64,000 nucleotides of DNA. Origin: UBA7378 sp049611805. Lineage in GTDB: Bacteria > Pseudomonadota > Alphaproteobacteria > RS24. Below are positions 53,024 through 61,591 of the stretch, one piece after another (position 1 is the stretch's first letter; each line of letters starts with the position of its first letter). The notes under the pieces are model-generated. The model ran no database searches. It saw nothing but the letters and a program-made list of their open reading frames with translations, and was not told the DNA's origin. Both the position numbers and the translations under genes were made by a program. The stretch is from the NCBI GenBank assembly GCA_049611805.1, contig JBMZAX010000009.1, positions 1 to 64,000 of the forward strand. The letters run 5' to 3'.

Positions 53024-53663
53024 GCGCGGTGTCGGACACGAACGGATTGGTTTCTTTTTCGAAGCCGAAAGTCGATGTCGGGCCATGGCCGGGAATGAAG
53101 GTGATATCGAGACCCAGAGGCCACAGCCGGTCGGTGATGGATGAAATCAGTTGCTGGTGATCGCCTTTGGGAAAATCCGTGCGCCCGATCGAGCCCTTGA
53201 ACAAAACATCGCCGACCATGGCGACCTTGCTTTCAGCCTGCACGAACACCACATGGCCGGGCGTGTGCCCCGGACAATGCACGACATCAAATGTCGTATC
53301 CGCCGCGGCGACGACATCGCCATGTTCGAGCCACTGGTCGGGCTCAAAGGCCAGCACCGGCGGAAAGCCGAATTGTTTGGCCGCGTCGGGCATGCCGTCG
53401 ATCCAGAACTTGTCTTCCTTATGCGGCCCGATAATCGGAATGTCGCGCGCGGCAGCCATTTCCGCAACGCTGCCGGCATGGTCGAGATGGCCGTGCGTCA
53501 CCAGAATTTTTTCGATTTTGATGCCCTGTTCGTCGATGAATTTATCCAGCAAAGCCAAATCACCGCCCGGATCAACCACGGCACCGTTCATGGTCTCCTC
53601 GTTCCAGAAGACAGTACAATTTTGCTGAAACGGCGTTACCGGAATTATCTGAAAACGAACCAT
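53016..53663 (-). CDS. MBL-fold metallo-hydrolase (glyoxalase II-like)
   Basis: The 215-residue protein has the metal-binding THGHLDHAG motif (His57, His59, Asp61, His62), a further CPGHTPGH and a final PGHGP, the full metallo-beta-lactamase set for two metal ions. Length and sequence fit short glyoxalase-II-like hydrolases (YcbL type), which split thioesters such as S-lactoylglutathione. It lies on the minus strand and overlaps the start of the HIT gene. Confidence 0.93.
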   Translation of the reverse strand: MVRFQIIPVTPFQQNCTVFWNEETMNGAVVDPGGDLALLDKFIDEQGIKIEKILVTHGHLDHAGSVAEMAAARDIPIIGPHKEDKFWIDGMPDAAKQFGFPPVLAFEPDQWLEHGDVVAAADTTFDVVHCPGHTPGHVVFVQAESKVAMVGDVLFKGSIGRTDFPKGDHQQLISSITDRLWPLGLDITFIPGHGPTSTFGFEKETNPFVSDTALG

Positions 53664-53705
53664 GCCGCACTCCCTAAATTTCTCATGAAAACCAGCATAA
53701 ACCTT

Positions 53706-53734
53706 TTGTTAGGCCGTGCAAATCACACTAGAGT
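53706..53734 (+). promoter_or_regulatory. candidate promoter of the short transcription unit
   Basis: TTGTTA (53706-53711) and TAGAGT (53729-53734) are spaced by 17 bp, a fair match to a housekeeping promoter, placing the start near 53741, about 30 bp before the tiny ORF. Confidence 0.45.
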
Positions 53735-53757
53735 TTTAAGTGTTTCTTCAACAATCG

Positions 53758-53865
53758 AAAGGAGGTGATCCATTGTCTAGTGAAAGGTCTGATTTAGGGT
53801 TTAAAATCCGGCGGTGTATGATGGACGTGGAGCAACCTTCGCAGTCCATGGGCACGCGAAAATAA
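53758..53865 (+). CDS. tiny ORF (30 codons) with a full-length anti-SD complement
   Basis: AAAGGAGGTGATCC (53758-53771) is complementary to the complete 3' tail of 16S rRNA, the strongest Shine-Dalgarno possible. A TTG at 53773, 7 nt after its GGAGG core, opens 30 codons (MSSERSDLGFKIRRCMMDVE then QPSQSMGTRK) ending TAA at 53863-53865. An internal ATG lies at 53818. A candidate promoter precedes it and a terminator follows, so this is an independent transcription unit. No family is recognised. It may be a peptide gene, a translation-control RNA, or a chance remnant of rRNA sequence; the coding call is tentative. The coordinates include the ribosome site. Confidence 0.4.
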   Translation, partial: KGGDPLSSERSDLGFKIRRCMMDVEQPSQSMGTRK

Positions 53866-53894
53866 TTTGGATTTGCCTTAAAACCAAATTCACG

Positions 53895-53923
53895 GGGCGC
53901 CCGCTTGTCGGGCGCCCTTTTTT
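53895..53923 (+). terminator. strong Rho-independent terminator
   Basis: GGGCGCCCG (53895-53903) pairs perfectly with CGGGCGCCC (53909-53917) around CTTGT and is followed by six T residues (53918-53923). It ends the short transcription unit. Confidence 0.95.
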
Positions 53924-53925
53924 GT

Positions 53926-53953
53926 GCCCGTTTTTTTCAGCCCGTTTTTTTCA
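53926..53953. repeat. 14-bp perfect tandem duplication
   Basis: gcccgtttttttca occurs twice (53926-53939, 53940-53953) immediately after the terminator, each copy holding a run of seven T residues. Confidence 0.9.
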
Positions 53954-53985
53954 GCAAGCGACCTTAGCATGCGGTATAAGCCGTT

Positions 53986-55461
53986 ATGAGCTTCTTCCTC
54001 GGCATTGACCTCGGCGCAAGCGCGCTCAAACTGTCGCTCATTGACGCGCACGCCGATTATGTTGGCGGGTGCAGTATCGGGCTTGCGACGCGTGCGCCCG
54101 AACCCGGCCATGCCGAACAAAATCCCGCTGACTGGCGCAACGCCTTGCAAAACGGACTGGGTCGGTTGCACGCCGATTTTCCGACAGAACTTCAAGCGTT
54201 GCGCGCCATTATGTTTACCGGCGGCGCGCATATTGCGGTTTTATGCGACGCCCAAGCCATGCCCTTGCGTCCGGCGATTATGTGGAGCGACCAACGCGCT
54301 GCGGCGCAGGCCGACCATTTGCGAGAAAACCCCGCAATTTTGCAAACAGCCGGCAATCTGCCCAATCCGACATGGACGTTGCCGCAATTGTGCTGGTTGC
54401 AGGCCCATGAACCCGACCTGATGGCCCGCCTTGCGCACATATATTTTGCCAAGGACTGGCTGCGCGCCCAATTGACCGGCGACCGCACGACCGATATGGG
54501 CGAAACTACGGGCGCCATGCTGGGCGATATCCGCCAATCCGACTGGGCACCCGAATTGCTGGCACAAGCCGGCATAGACAAAACCATGCTGGCCGCGCCC
54601 GTGTCTCCGCTCACAAAAACCGGCACGACGGATGCGCGCGCGCATGACTTTCACCTGCCGTCAGGTGTCGCTATCTATCAGGGCACGATAGACACGACGG
54701 TCGAGTGGCTGTGCTGTGGCGCGCCCGGCACCAATAATAAGCAAGCGGGCACAACAAGCATCAAGCTGGCCTCCGCCGGTGTCGTTTCAAAAATTTGTGA
54801 CGGCTTTGCGCCGCGCCCGCCCGTATCGATTTATCCCCATCTCACCGCGCCGCTTTATTATCACGCGGCCGGCATGAATAATTGCACCGGCGCGCTGGAT
54901 TGGTTTGCCAAAACATTCGCACCCGCCCACACCCCGGCGCTCACGCTCGACCGGATGACGCAACTGGCGGCGGACGCTCCGGCCGGTGCCGAGGGGGTTT
55001 TGTTTCACCCCCATTTGCTGGGTGCGCGCGCGCCGCATTGGAACCCCGATCTGACGGCAAGTTTCTCCGGCATGACACGCGCCACCACGCAAGGCCATTT
55101 GGCCCGCGCCGTTTTTGAGGGCGTCGGACATACGCTCACGCAGATTTGGCAGAGCATGGACATTAAAACCACCGAGACGACTGTGGCAACCGTGCTGGGC
55201 GGCGGGGCCCAAAATGCGTTTTGGTGCCAAATGCTTGCCGATATGACCGGTGCCGTCTTGCGCGTACCCGAACACACCGACGCCGCTTTTGGCGCGGCAT
55301 TGCTGGCCGCTCATGCCGATGGTGCGTTCGACACGCCGGCAGAAGCAGCAGAAGCGGGCTTGCGCATAAGGGCCGAATTTTGCCCTGACAAACAAACCCA
55401 CGCTTGTTATGCTGAAGCCCACGAAGTTTTTAAGGCCGCGTTTGAGCAGTTTTATGAATAG
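53986..55461 (+). CDS. FGGY-family carbohydrate kinase (xylulokinase-like)
   Basis: The 491-residue kinase has the FGGY opening FLGIDLGASALKLSLID (first ATP loop), a substrate-domain GTIDTTVEWL with the catalytic aspartate, and a second-domain stretch GGGAQNAFWCQMLAD. Length and motifs fit xylulokinases and related sugar kinases, which phosphorylate a ketose or polyol. The substrate is not fixed: no sugar-catabolic genes accompany it. It lacks a strong ribosome site. The crotonase gene follows by 46 bp on the same strand. Confidence 0.9.
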   Translation: MSFFLGIDLGASALKLSLIDAHADYVGGCSIGLATRAPEPGHAEQNPADWRNALQNGLGRLHADFPTELQALRAIMFTGGAHIAVLCDAQAMPLRPAIMWSDQRAAAQADHLRENPAILQTAGNLPNPTWTLPQLCWLQAHEPDLMARLAHIYFAKDWLRAQLTGDRTTDMGETTGAMLGDIRQSDWAPELLAQAGIDKTMLAAPVSPLTKTGTTDARAHDFHLPSGVAIYQGTIDTTVEWLCCGAPGTNNKQAGTTSIKLASAGVVSKICDGFAPRPPVSIYPHLTAPLYYHAAGMNNCTGALDWFAKTFAPAHTPALTLDRMTQLAADAPAGAEGVLFHPHLLGARAPHWNPDLTASFSGMTRATTQGHLARAVFEGVGHTLTQIWQSMDIKTTETTVATVLGGGAQNAFWCQMLADMTGAVLRVPEHTDAAFGAALLAAHADGAFDTPAEAAEAGLRIRAEFCPDKQTHACYAEAHEVFKAAFEQFYE

Positions 55462-55507
55462 ACGCGCGCGTGACATTAATGAGCACGAAAAGCTCGGAGG
55501 ATACCCC

Positions 55508-56335
55508 ATGCAAGAGCGTGTAGACATTACGATTGAAAACCAGATTGCGCATGTGCGCATGGTGCGCAGCGACAAGATGAATGCGCTGGACAATGACATG
55601 ATGAAAGCCATGATCGCCGCCGGCGAACGGCTGAAAAGCGAAGCCGGACTGCGCGCGATCGTTTTATCGGGCGAGGGGCGCGCCTTTTGTGCGGGTCTTG
55701 ATATGGGCAATTTCAGCGCAACGGCCGAAAAAGCCGGCAGCGGCGAGAAATCGACGCGCAAGCCGCTTGCCGAACGCACGCATGGCCAAGCCAATATGCC
55801 GCAAAAAGTTGCCTGCATCTGGCGCGAAATCGGGGTGCCCGTTATTGCGGCAGCGCACGGGTTTACGCTGGGCGGCGGCTTTCAAATTTTCATGGGCGCC
55901 GACATTCGCTTTGCCGCGCCGGGCACGAAGTTTTCCATCATGGAAATCAAATGGGGTCTGGTGCCGGATATGGGCACAACCCATGTTATGGCGCGTCTGG
56001 CCCGCGAAGACATTTTGAAGGAACTCGCCATGACGGGGCGCATTTTTGAAGCCGACGAAGCACTTGAAATCGGTTTCCTGACACGCATTCATGACGACCC
56101 CGTGGCCCATGCCATGGAGGTTGCACAGCAAATTGCGGCGCGCAATCCGGAAGCCATTCGCGGCATCAAGCGGCTTTATAACGAGCCGGCCGACCGTCAC
56201 CTGCCCGACACGCTTTTGCTGGAAAGTGAAATTCAGGACGAGATTATCGGCGGGCCGAACCAGATTGAGGCGGTGATGGCCGAAATGGAAAAACGCGAAG
56301 CCAGATTTGACGATGTGGCCTCTGCCGCCGAATAA
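55508..56335 (+). CDS. enoyl-CoA hydratase/isomerase (crotonase) family protein
   Basis: The 275-residue crotonase-fold protein has the two oxyanion-hole segments, GRAFCAGLDMG and HGFTLGGGFQIFMGADIRFA, and a C-terminal region of usual length. Members hydrate, isomerise or hydrolyse acyl-CoA esters. An acidic residue near FSIMEIKWGLVPDMG may be catalytic, but the exact reaction cannot be read off. The ATG at 55508 follows GGAGG by 7 nt; an in-frame start at 55409 would lie inside the kinase gene. Confidence 0.9.
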   Translation: MQERVDITIENQIAHVRMVRSDKMNALDNDMMKAMIAAGERLKSEAGLRAIVLSGEGRAFCAGLDMGNFSATAEKAGSGEKSTRKPLAERTHGQANMPQKVACIWREIGVPVIAAAHGFTLGGGFQIFMGADIRFAAPGTKFSIMEIKWGLVPDMGTTHVMARLAREDILKELAMTGRIFEADEALEIGFLTRIHDDPVAHAMEVAQQIAARNPEAIRGIKRLYNEPADRHLPDTLLLESEIQDEIIGGPNQIEAVMAEMEKREARFDDVASAAE

Positions 56336-56372
56336 AGCAGAAGAGTAATCTGACGACGATAAGCGTCCGAAG

Positions 56373-57389
56373 CTAAAACCCGATAATTTGCACGGTGCGG
56401 GCGATCAGCCAATAGCTCGCCAGCCCGCCCATAGCCATGACAATGCCGGTTTGCACCCGCGCGCTGTAAACCGGCGGCATGGCGGCATGGCGCGCCATAT
56501 AGGCAAATCCCAAGCACAGGCCGACCACGCAAAGCTGGCCGATCTCAAGGCCGATATTGAACAGCGCAAGCGCGAAAAAGCCCGTCTCGCGCGGCAGGCC
56601 GATATCGGCCAGCACACCGGCAAAACCGAAGCCGTGCAGCAATCCGAAAGCCAGCGCAATGATTTGCGGGTGTTGTTGCGTCAGCCGTGCGCGGGCCTCC
56701 TCCGGTCGCAGCAATTCGGTGGCGACAAAGACAATGGATAGGGCAATCACGGCTTCCACCGGCGCGGCGGGCAGATAAATGACATCCAGAACCGACAGCC
56801 CCAGCGTTACCGAATGGGCAAGCGTAAACCCGGTAATGACCAATACCAGCCGACGCCAGCCCGACACCAGCATCACCAGACCGATGACAAATAAAATGTG
56901 GTCATAGCCAAACACAAGATGCTCGACCCCCAGCCACAAATAGTTGAAGAGGCCGACCCCGCCGGTAAATTTTTGCACGGGCTGTTCGGGCGTCAGCCGC
57001 ATATGCACCGGATCGTCATCGGCTTCGTGCAATTGCACGAACACATCCGTTATGGTTTTTTGTAAACCCTCAATACCGATCGCCTGTCCGCGCAAACCAC
57101 CGGCACACGTCAGCGTGAAGGTTTCGACAAGCACGCCGGGCAGAAGCCGCATGGTGCTGTCTGTGCCGCGTTCGCAAGAGGCCGGAAACACCGGACGCAG
57201 CCCCAGACCGGCAACATTTTGCGCGCCACCGCGCACCGGCTGTTTCCAACTTACCGCATAATTTTCCGGGGCGATTTCGTCGATTTTCAAAAACCCCGGC
57301 CGCACTTCATGCGCCAAACTCGGCGACAGGCAAACCCCGACAAACACGGTTACGGCAAGGGCGGCCAGAAAGAACCGAAAAACCCTCAT
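56373..57389 (-). CDS. HupE/UreJ-like membrane protein
   Basis: The 338-residue protein has a signal sequence (ending LAHEVRPGF, about residue 26), a periplasmic N-terminal domain (about 27-140) and six to seven C-terminal membrane segments. These include histidine motifs VEHLVFGYDHILFVIG, FTLAHSVTLGLS and GLLHGFGFAG, typical of HupE/UreJ proteins linked to nickel or other metal permeation. Its ATG overlaps the stop of the parvulin gene (ATGA), so it is part of the DUF3604 operon. The metal role is a family inference. Confidence 0.85.
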   Translation of the reverse strand: MRVFRFFLAALAVTVFVGVCLSPSLAHEVRPGFLKIDEIAPENYAVSWKQPVRGGAQNVAGLGLRPVFPASCERGTDSTMRLLPGVLVETFTLTCAGGLRGQAIGIEGLQKTITDVFVQLHEADDDPVHMRLTPEQPVQKFTGGVGLFNYLWLGVEHLVFGYDHILFVIGLVMLVSGWRRLVLVITGFTLAHSVTLGLSVLDVIYLPAAPVEAVIALSIVFVATELLRPEEARARLTQQHPQIIALAFGLLHGFGFAGVLADIGLPRETGFFALALFNIGLEIGQLCVVGLCLGFAYMARHAAMPPVYSARVQTGIVMAMGGLASYWLIARTVQIIGF

Positions 57390-58222
57390 GGCAGCGGATC
57401 GACCGGAGCAAGCTCAACCTTATATTTGGCCCGCAACTCACCCATCGCACCATCGCGCGCCGCTTTTTGCCGGAACATTTGCCAATCGCGGGCCACGCGC
57501 GGGGCAATATCGTCAAACGCCACATCGCCGCCCGCATCACGCGCCAGCAGGTTAACCGCATGCACGCCGAATGCCGAGACCACCGGCCCCGACCAGCGCG
57601 CTTCGGGGGCCGCGCGCAAAGCGGCCACAAATGCGTCGCCCATTTCGACGGCCAGTCTTTCAGCCGTCACCGTGCGATAGCTGCGATTGAGCATGAACGG
57701 ACGCCCCAGCGACCGCCAGTCGGTCTCATCGGCGTTCAACTGTGCGACAGCGGCGCGCGCTTCGTCTTCATCTTCGAAAAAAACATGATTGAAGCTGAAG
57801 GTTTCGGGCAGGCGATAGCGCGCGCGATCGGCTTCGAAAAATGCGCGCAGCGTGTCGGCATCGGGTTCGGTTGCCACATCCCCATCGGCCAGCAAAAACT
57901 CATATTTCTGTGCCAGGCGTCGGCGGATAATCACATCATCCTGATCGAGATTGAGACGACGCGCCTCGCGCACAAGAATTTCCTCGCGCACATATCCCTC
58001 GACCAGCGCGTCCAGCTCATTGGCATCGGGCAATCGCCGGGTCTGCCCCTGCCATTGTGCCGCCAGCTTCTCCAGCAAGGGCAGGTCGACGATAATGTGA
58101 TAGTCGTCCACTTGCTGACGCCAGCGGTCGAGGCCGAACAGTAAAAGCCCAATAGCCAGAAACCAGACAAAGCGGTCTGTAACCAGCGCATGAAGAAGCC
58201 GGCGAAATGGGGATTGGTTCAT
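57386..58222 (-). CDS. membrane-anchored peptidyl-prolyl isomerase, parvulin (PpiC)-like
   Basis: The 278-residue protein has an N-terminal membrane anchor (about residues 18-33), then a SurA/PpiD-like chaperone helix region with LVEGYVREEILVREARRL, and a PpiC-like domain (about 125-265, with FSFNHVFFED). Such proteins assist folding of exported or membrane proteins. It starts 3 bp after the DUF3604 gene and overlaps the HupE-like gene, so it probably assists one of these partners. Confidence 0.82.
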   Translation of the reverse strand: MNQSPFRRLLHALVTDRFVWFLAIGLLLFGLDRWRQQVDDYHIIVDLPLLEKLAAQWQGQTRRLPDANELDALVEGYVREEILVREARRLNLDQDDVIIRRRLAQKYEFLLADGDVATEPDADTLRAFFEADRARYRLPETFSFNHVFFEDEDEARAAVAQLNADETDWRSLGRPFMLNRSYRTVTAERLAVEMGDAFVAALRAAPEARWSGPVVSAFGVHAVNLLARDAGGDVAFDDIAPRVARDWQMFRQKAARDGAMGELRAKYKVELAPVDPLP

Positions 58223-58225
58223 CGA

Positions 58226-60145
58226 CTAGTTCTCAAGCCAGATGGGTGAAGACCACACACGTTCCTGAATGGTTGTAGCCAGCGCCGGATTGGGCAATGT
58301 GCCTGCCCGCAGCGCGTCCCAGCTTGACCAGCGGCAAGTGGGGTTTTCCAGCGCACGCACATAATAAGCGGCGCTTTCACCGGCGACATAAGTCGGGTCG
58401 CGCCACACGGCGCGCAATTCATCGGCACCGGTATCGGCGCTTGTCGCGCAGGTGGCGACATCAACCGTGGCATTATTGTCGGGGCAGCGCTGTGTTTCGG
58501 GGTTCACCGCCGCACCACCGGCGCAAGCCACATCAAACACGGCTTCTTGTGTATTGCCCTCGGCATCTATCCAGCCTTTTACAATTTGCGCGCGTTGCAG
58601 CGTATTGCTTGCCGGATCGCGCGTCACCCAGACCAGAAACTCAGGCGATTGCTTGCCCTTTGGTGCGAGGTCGCCGCCCATCGGTACGCCGCGCGCATAG
58701 GCCTTGGAGACCATATTGGCTTTTGAGAAAATATCGTCGCCGAAGCCGTATCCGCCAAAAAACCGCACCCGCATGCGCGGGCCGCTGGTGGCAAAAGTTT
58801 CCTTGCGCCGCAGGGCGGCAAAAATCGAAGCGCGCGTATTTTCTTCCGCCCAGACACCGGCAAGACCCGAAGCCCCCCAGGTCGACCATTGCTGATGCAT
58901 ATAGCCCGGTGCCGGATTGGCCGGTGGCACACCCACATTGGCGGCTGCGGGCACTTGGCTCATATAAATGGCGTTCATCAATCGGGAGATTTGGGCATTG
59001 AGCCGCTCGCGCCAGCCCAAAGGCACCGACCCGCGCAACTTGCCGGTCGCGTCAACAATTCCGATTTTCGACCAGTAATTGTTCTCGTCAAAAGCGCCCG
59101 CACCCACATGCGTGTCGGAAGCACCAATCAGCCCGAATTTATATGGATTACCGGCCCCTGCCCGTTGCAGGGCAAGGCCGCGCAAATAGGCCTCGCGCAC
59201 ATATGACCCGTTCAGGGCACTCGCATTCCATGTCGCGATTTGATAGGGCATGATTTCAAACGCCGCAAACTCGTCGCGCGGCGACAAAAGCGGATGCGTT
59301 TCGGAAGTGCCCTTGACTTGCGTCACCTCGACAATCGGCTCATTGCGCATTCTGAGATCAGCATAGCTTTGCGTAATCGGCTGCCCGTCATAGGTTTGGT
59401 TGCTGAACATGAAACCGTCCGACCCGTTGGAATTATGCGGGATCGAGATGCTGTCCATGCCCTGCGCGCGCAGGCTGTCCATCCAGCGCCACAGATTTTC
59501 GGGGTTACGCGAAATCAGGCGCGAATAGGGTTCATCCGGCGCACCATCGGCAAACACCACATTGCGGTGCAGATTTTCGAAATTATTTTGCGATGAGGTG
59601 TATTCATAGCCGGTAAAGGCCGTGAATTGTCCGGGGTCGTTATGGCGATCGGCGGCGATTTTAATCTCCTGCCAGGCCGAACGCACAATATCCATATCCA
59701 GCAGGTCATCTTCCACAATCTGACCCAGATAAGGCATCATTGAGGCAAATGCCAGACGCCGCGCCGTGGGGGTTTCCGCCTCGCGCAATCCGGTGGCGAC
59801 CGGGTGCTTGGATACTTTTGTCGAGGGGTCGAACATGGCCGGCACCATGCCCAGATACATGGCGTGGTCGGTCACGGCCTGAAAATCGAGAGGTACGCGC
59901 AGTTTCATTTCAAAACCGGCGGGATGGAAAATTTTCTCGCCCTTGGCAAAACGATAGGCTTCATCGGGCCCATTGCGATTGCCGAAAATGAAAGCGTCAA
60001 AAGACAGCTTGGTGTGAACATGGGTTTCACCGTAATAGGCTTGCCTTTCGGCGGGCTCCGCCATAGCCGGTACGGTCGCGGGCAACAGGGTCGAAGACAA
60101 CACGGCCAGCGAGAGCGCAAATGCGCGTATATTTCTTTTTGTCAT
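58226..60145 (-). CDS. DUF3604 exported protein (PHP-like metal-dependent hydrolase fold)
   Basis: The 639-residue secreted protein has a signal peptide (about 1-29, ending PAMAE), then the DUF3604 start YYGETHVHTKLSFDA with H42-x-H44, later VTDHAMYLG and SIPHNSNGSDG, whose His/Asp residues resemble those of PHP-type metal phosphoesterases. The family is widespread and uncharacterised. The ATG at 60145 follows GAGGGA; an in-frame ATG at 60166 is possible. It leads an operon with a parvulin and a HupE-like permease, which may suggest a metal-loaded periplasmic enzyme with its own folding helper. Confidence 0.9.
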   Translation of the reverse strand: MTKRNIRAFALSLAVLSSTLLPATVPAMAEPAERQAYYGETHVHTKLSFDAFIFGNRNGPDEAYRFAKGEKIFHPAGFEMKLRVPLDFQAVTDHAMYLGMVPAMFDPSTKVSKHPVATGLREAETPTARRLAFASMMPYLGQIVEDDLLDMDIVRSAWQEIKIAADRHNDPGQFTAFTGYEYTSSQNNFENLHRNVVFADGAPDEPYSRLISRNPENLWRWMDSLRAQGMDSISIPHNSNGSDGFMFSNQTYDGQPITQSYADLRMRNEPIVEVTQVKGTSETHPLLSPRDEFAAFEIMPYQIATWNASALNGSYVREAYLRGLALQRAGAGNPYKFGLIGASDTHVGAGAFDENNYWSKIGIVDATGKLRGSVPLGWRERLNAQISRLMNAIYMSQVPAAANVGVPPANPAPGYMHQQWSTWGASGLAGVWAEENTRASIFAALRRKETFATSGPRMRVRFFGGYGFGDDIFSKANMVSKAYARGVPMGGDLAPKGKQSPEFLVWVTRDPASNTLQRAQIVKGWIDAEGNTQEAVFDVACAGGAAVNPETQRCPDNNATVDVATCATSADTGADELRAVWRDPTYVAGESAAYYVRALENPTCRWSSWDALRAGTLPNPALATTIQERVWSSPIWLEN

Positions 60146-60272
60146 AAAAATTCCCTCAATCTTCATGGGAGTTTGCCTCAACTTGCACATTGGGGCAAGA
60201 TTGGCGATGGATTTACTTCGGGGCGCATGAAAATTTACCCCAACAACCTGACCCGCCATACGACCGGACACG

Positions 60273-61583
60273 ATGCAGACACCCAACGATCTTGATGCAT
60301 TTTTCATGCCGTTTTCGGCCAGCCGCCAGTTCCGAAAAACCCCGCGTTTGCTGGCCAGCGCCGAAGGCATGTATTACAAAACCACCGATGGGCGCGCCAT
60401 TCTAGACGGTACGGCGGGCTTGTGGTGTGTCAATGCCGGCCATTGCAGACCCGAAATCACCGCCGCGATTGCCGACCAGCTCGGCGTGCTTGACTACGCC
60501 CCCAATCTGCAGGTCGCCCACCCTCTTGCCTTTGACCTCGCCAACCGCCTGCGCGCCATGACGCCGGCCAATTTGACGCAAGCCTTTTTCACAAATTCCG
60601 GCTCCGAAAGCGCCGACACCGCCATGAAAATCGCCCGCGCCTATTTTCACGCGCGCGGCGAAACCGAGCGCACGATTCTCATCGGGCGCGCACGCGGCTA
60701 TCACGGGGTAAATTACGGCGGCATTTCGGCAGGCGGCATCCCCAATAATCGGGCGGCTTTCGGCCCGCTTCTGCCCGATACCGACCACCTGCCCGACACG
60801 CATGATCTGGCCCGCAATGCGTTTTCGCGCGGCCAACCCGAACATGGTGTCGATTTTGCCGACCATCTTGAAGTTCTGATCGACAAATATGGTGGCGAGC
60901 GCATCGCCGCCGTCATGGTCGAGCCCGTGGCTGGGTCAACCGGCGTTTTGGTGCCGCCGGTGGGATATCTGGAACGCTTGCGCGACGTGTGCACGCAAAA
61001 CGGCATTTTGCTTATTTTCGACGAGGTGATCACCGGTTTCGGGCGCCTCGGCACACCCTTCGGCAGTGATTATTTCGGCGTGACACCCGACATTATGGCG
61101 CTTGCCAAAGGGCTGACCAGCGCCACCATTCCGATGGGGGCCGTCATGGTGACGCAAGAAATTCACGACGCTTTCATGCAAGGCCCCGAACATTTGATCG
61201 AGTTTTTTCACGGCTATACTTATTCGGGCCATCCGGCGGCATGTGCCGCCGCGCATGCGACCATTGACATTTATGAGCGCGACGGGCTGCTGACGCGCGC
61301 CGCCGAACTCAGCCAGCAATGGGAAGACGGCCTGCACGCGCTGGCCGATTGCCCGCATGTCATCGATATTCGCAATATCGGCCTGATGGGAGCGGTGGAG
61401 CTTGCACCGATTGACGGCGCGCCGGTGAAGCGTGCATTCGACGCCTTCCGCGCCGCTTTCGACAAGGGCGTTTTGATCCGCACCACCGGTGACACAATTG
61501 CGCTGTCGCCGCCGCTGATTATCACGCGCGCGGAAATCGACATGCTGTTTTCAACCTTGCGAAGCGTCCTGCACGAAATTTAA
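60273..61583 (+). CDS. omega-amino acid-pyruvate aminotransferase
   Basis: The 436-residue class III aminotransferase has FTNSGSESADTAMKIARAYF (phosphate binding), YHGVNYGG, the cofactor aspartate in LIFDEVITGFGR and the PLP lysine in LAKGLTSATIPMGA. Motifs such as WCVNAGHCRPEI are typical of beta-alanine/omega-amino acid:pyruvate transaminases. It moves an amino group from an omega-amino acid to pyruvate. With mmsA at the window end, a beta-alanine to malonate-semialdehyde to acetyl-CoA route is plausible. It is divergent from the DUF3604 gene. Confidence 0.93.
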   Translation: MQTPNDLDAFFMPFSASRQFRKTPRLLASAEGMYYKTTDGRAILDGTAGLWCVNAGHCRPEITAAIADQLGVLDYAPNLQVAHPLAFDLANRLRAMTPANLTQAFFTNSGSESADTAMKIARAYFHARGETERTILIGRARGYHGVNYGGISAGGIPNNRAAFGPLLPDTDHLPDTHDLARNAFSRGQPEHGVDFADHLEVLIDKYGGERIAAVMVEPVAGSTGVLVPPVGYLERLRDVCTQNGILLIFDEVITGFGRLGTPFGSDYFGVTPDIMALAKGLTSATIPMGAVMVTQEIHDAFMQGPEHLIEFFHGYTYSGHPAACAAAHATIDIYERDGLLTRAAELSQQWEDGLHALADCPHVIDIRNIGLMGAVELAPIDGAPVKRAFDAFRAAFDKGVLIRTTGDTIALSPPLIITRAEIDMLFSTLRSVLHEI

Positions 61584-61591
61584 AAAAATAT

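Noticed and set aside
53758..53773. Possible 16S rRNA 3'-end fragment on the minus strand.
   Set aside because: Identity to the rRNA tail covers only about 16 nt and stops before the next conserved rRNA bases; spacing to a start codon fits a Shine-Dalgarno better. Kept as a rival explanation.
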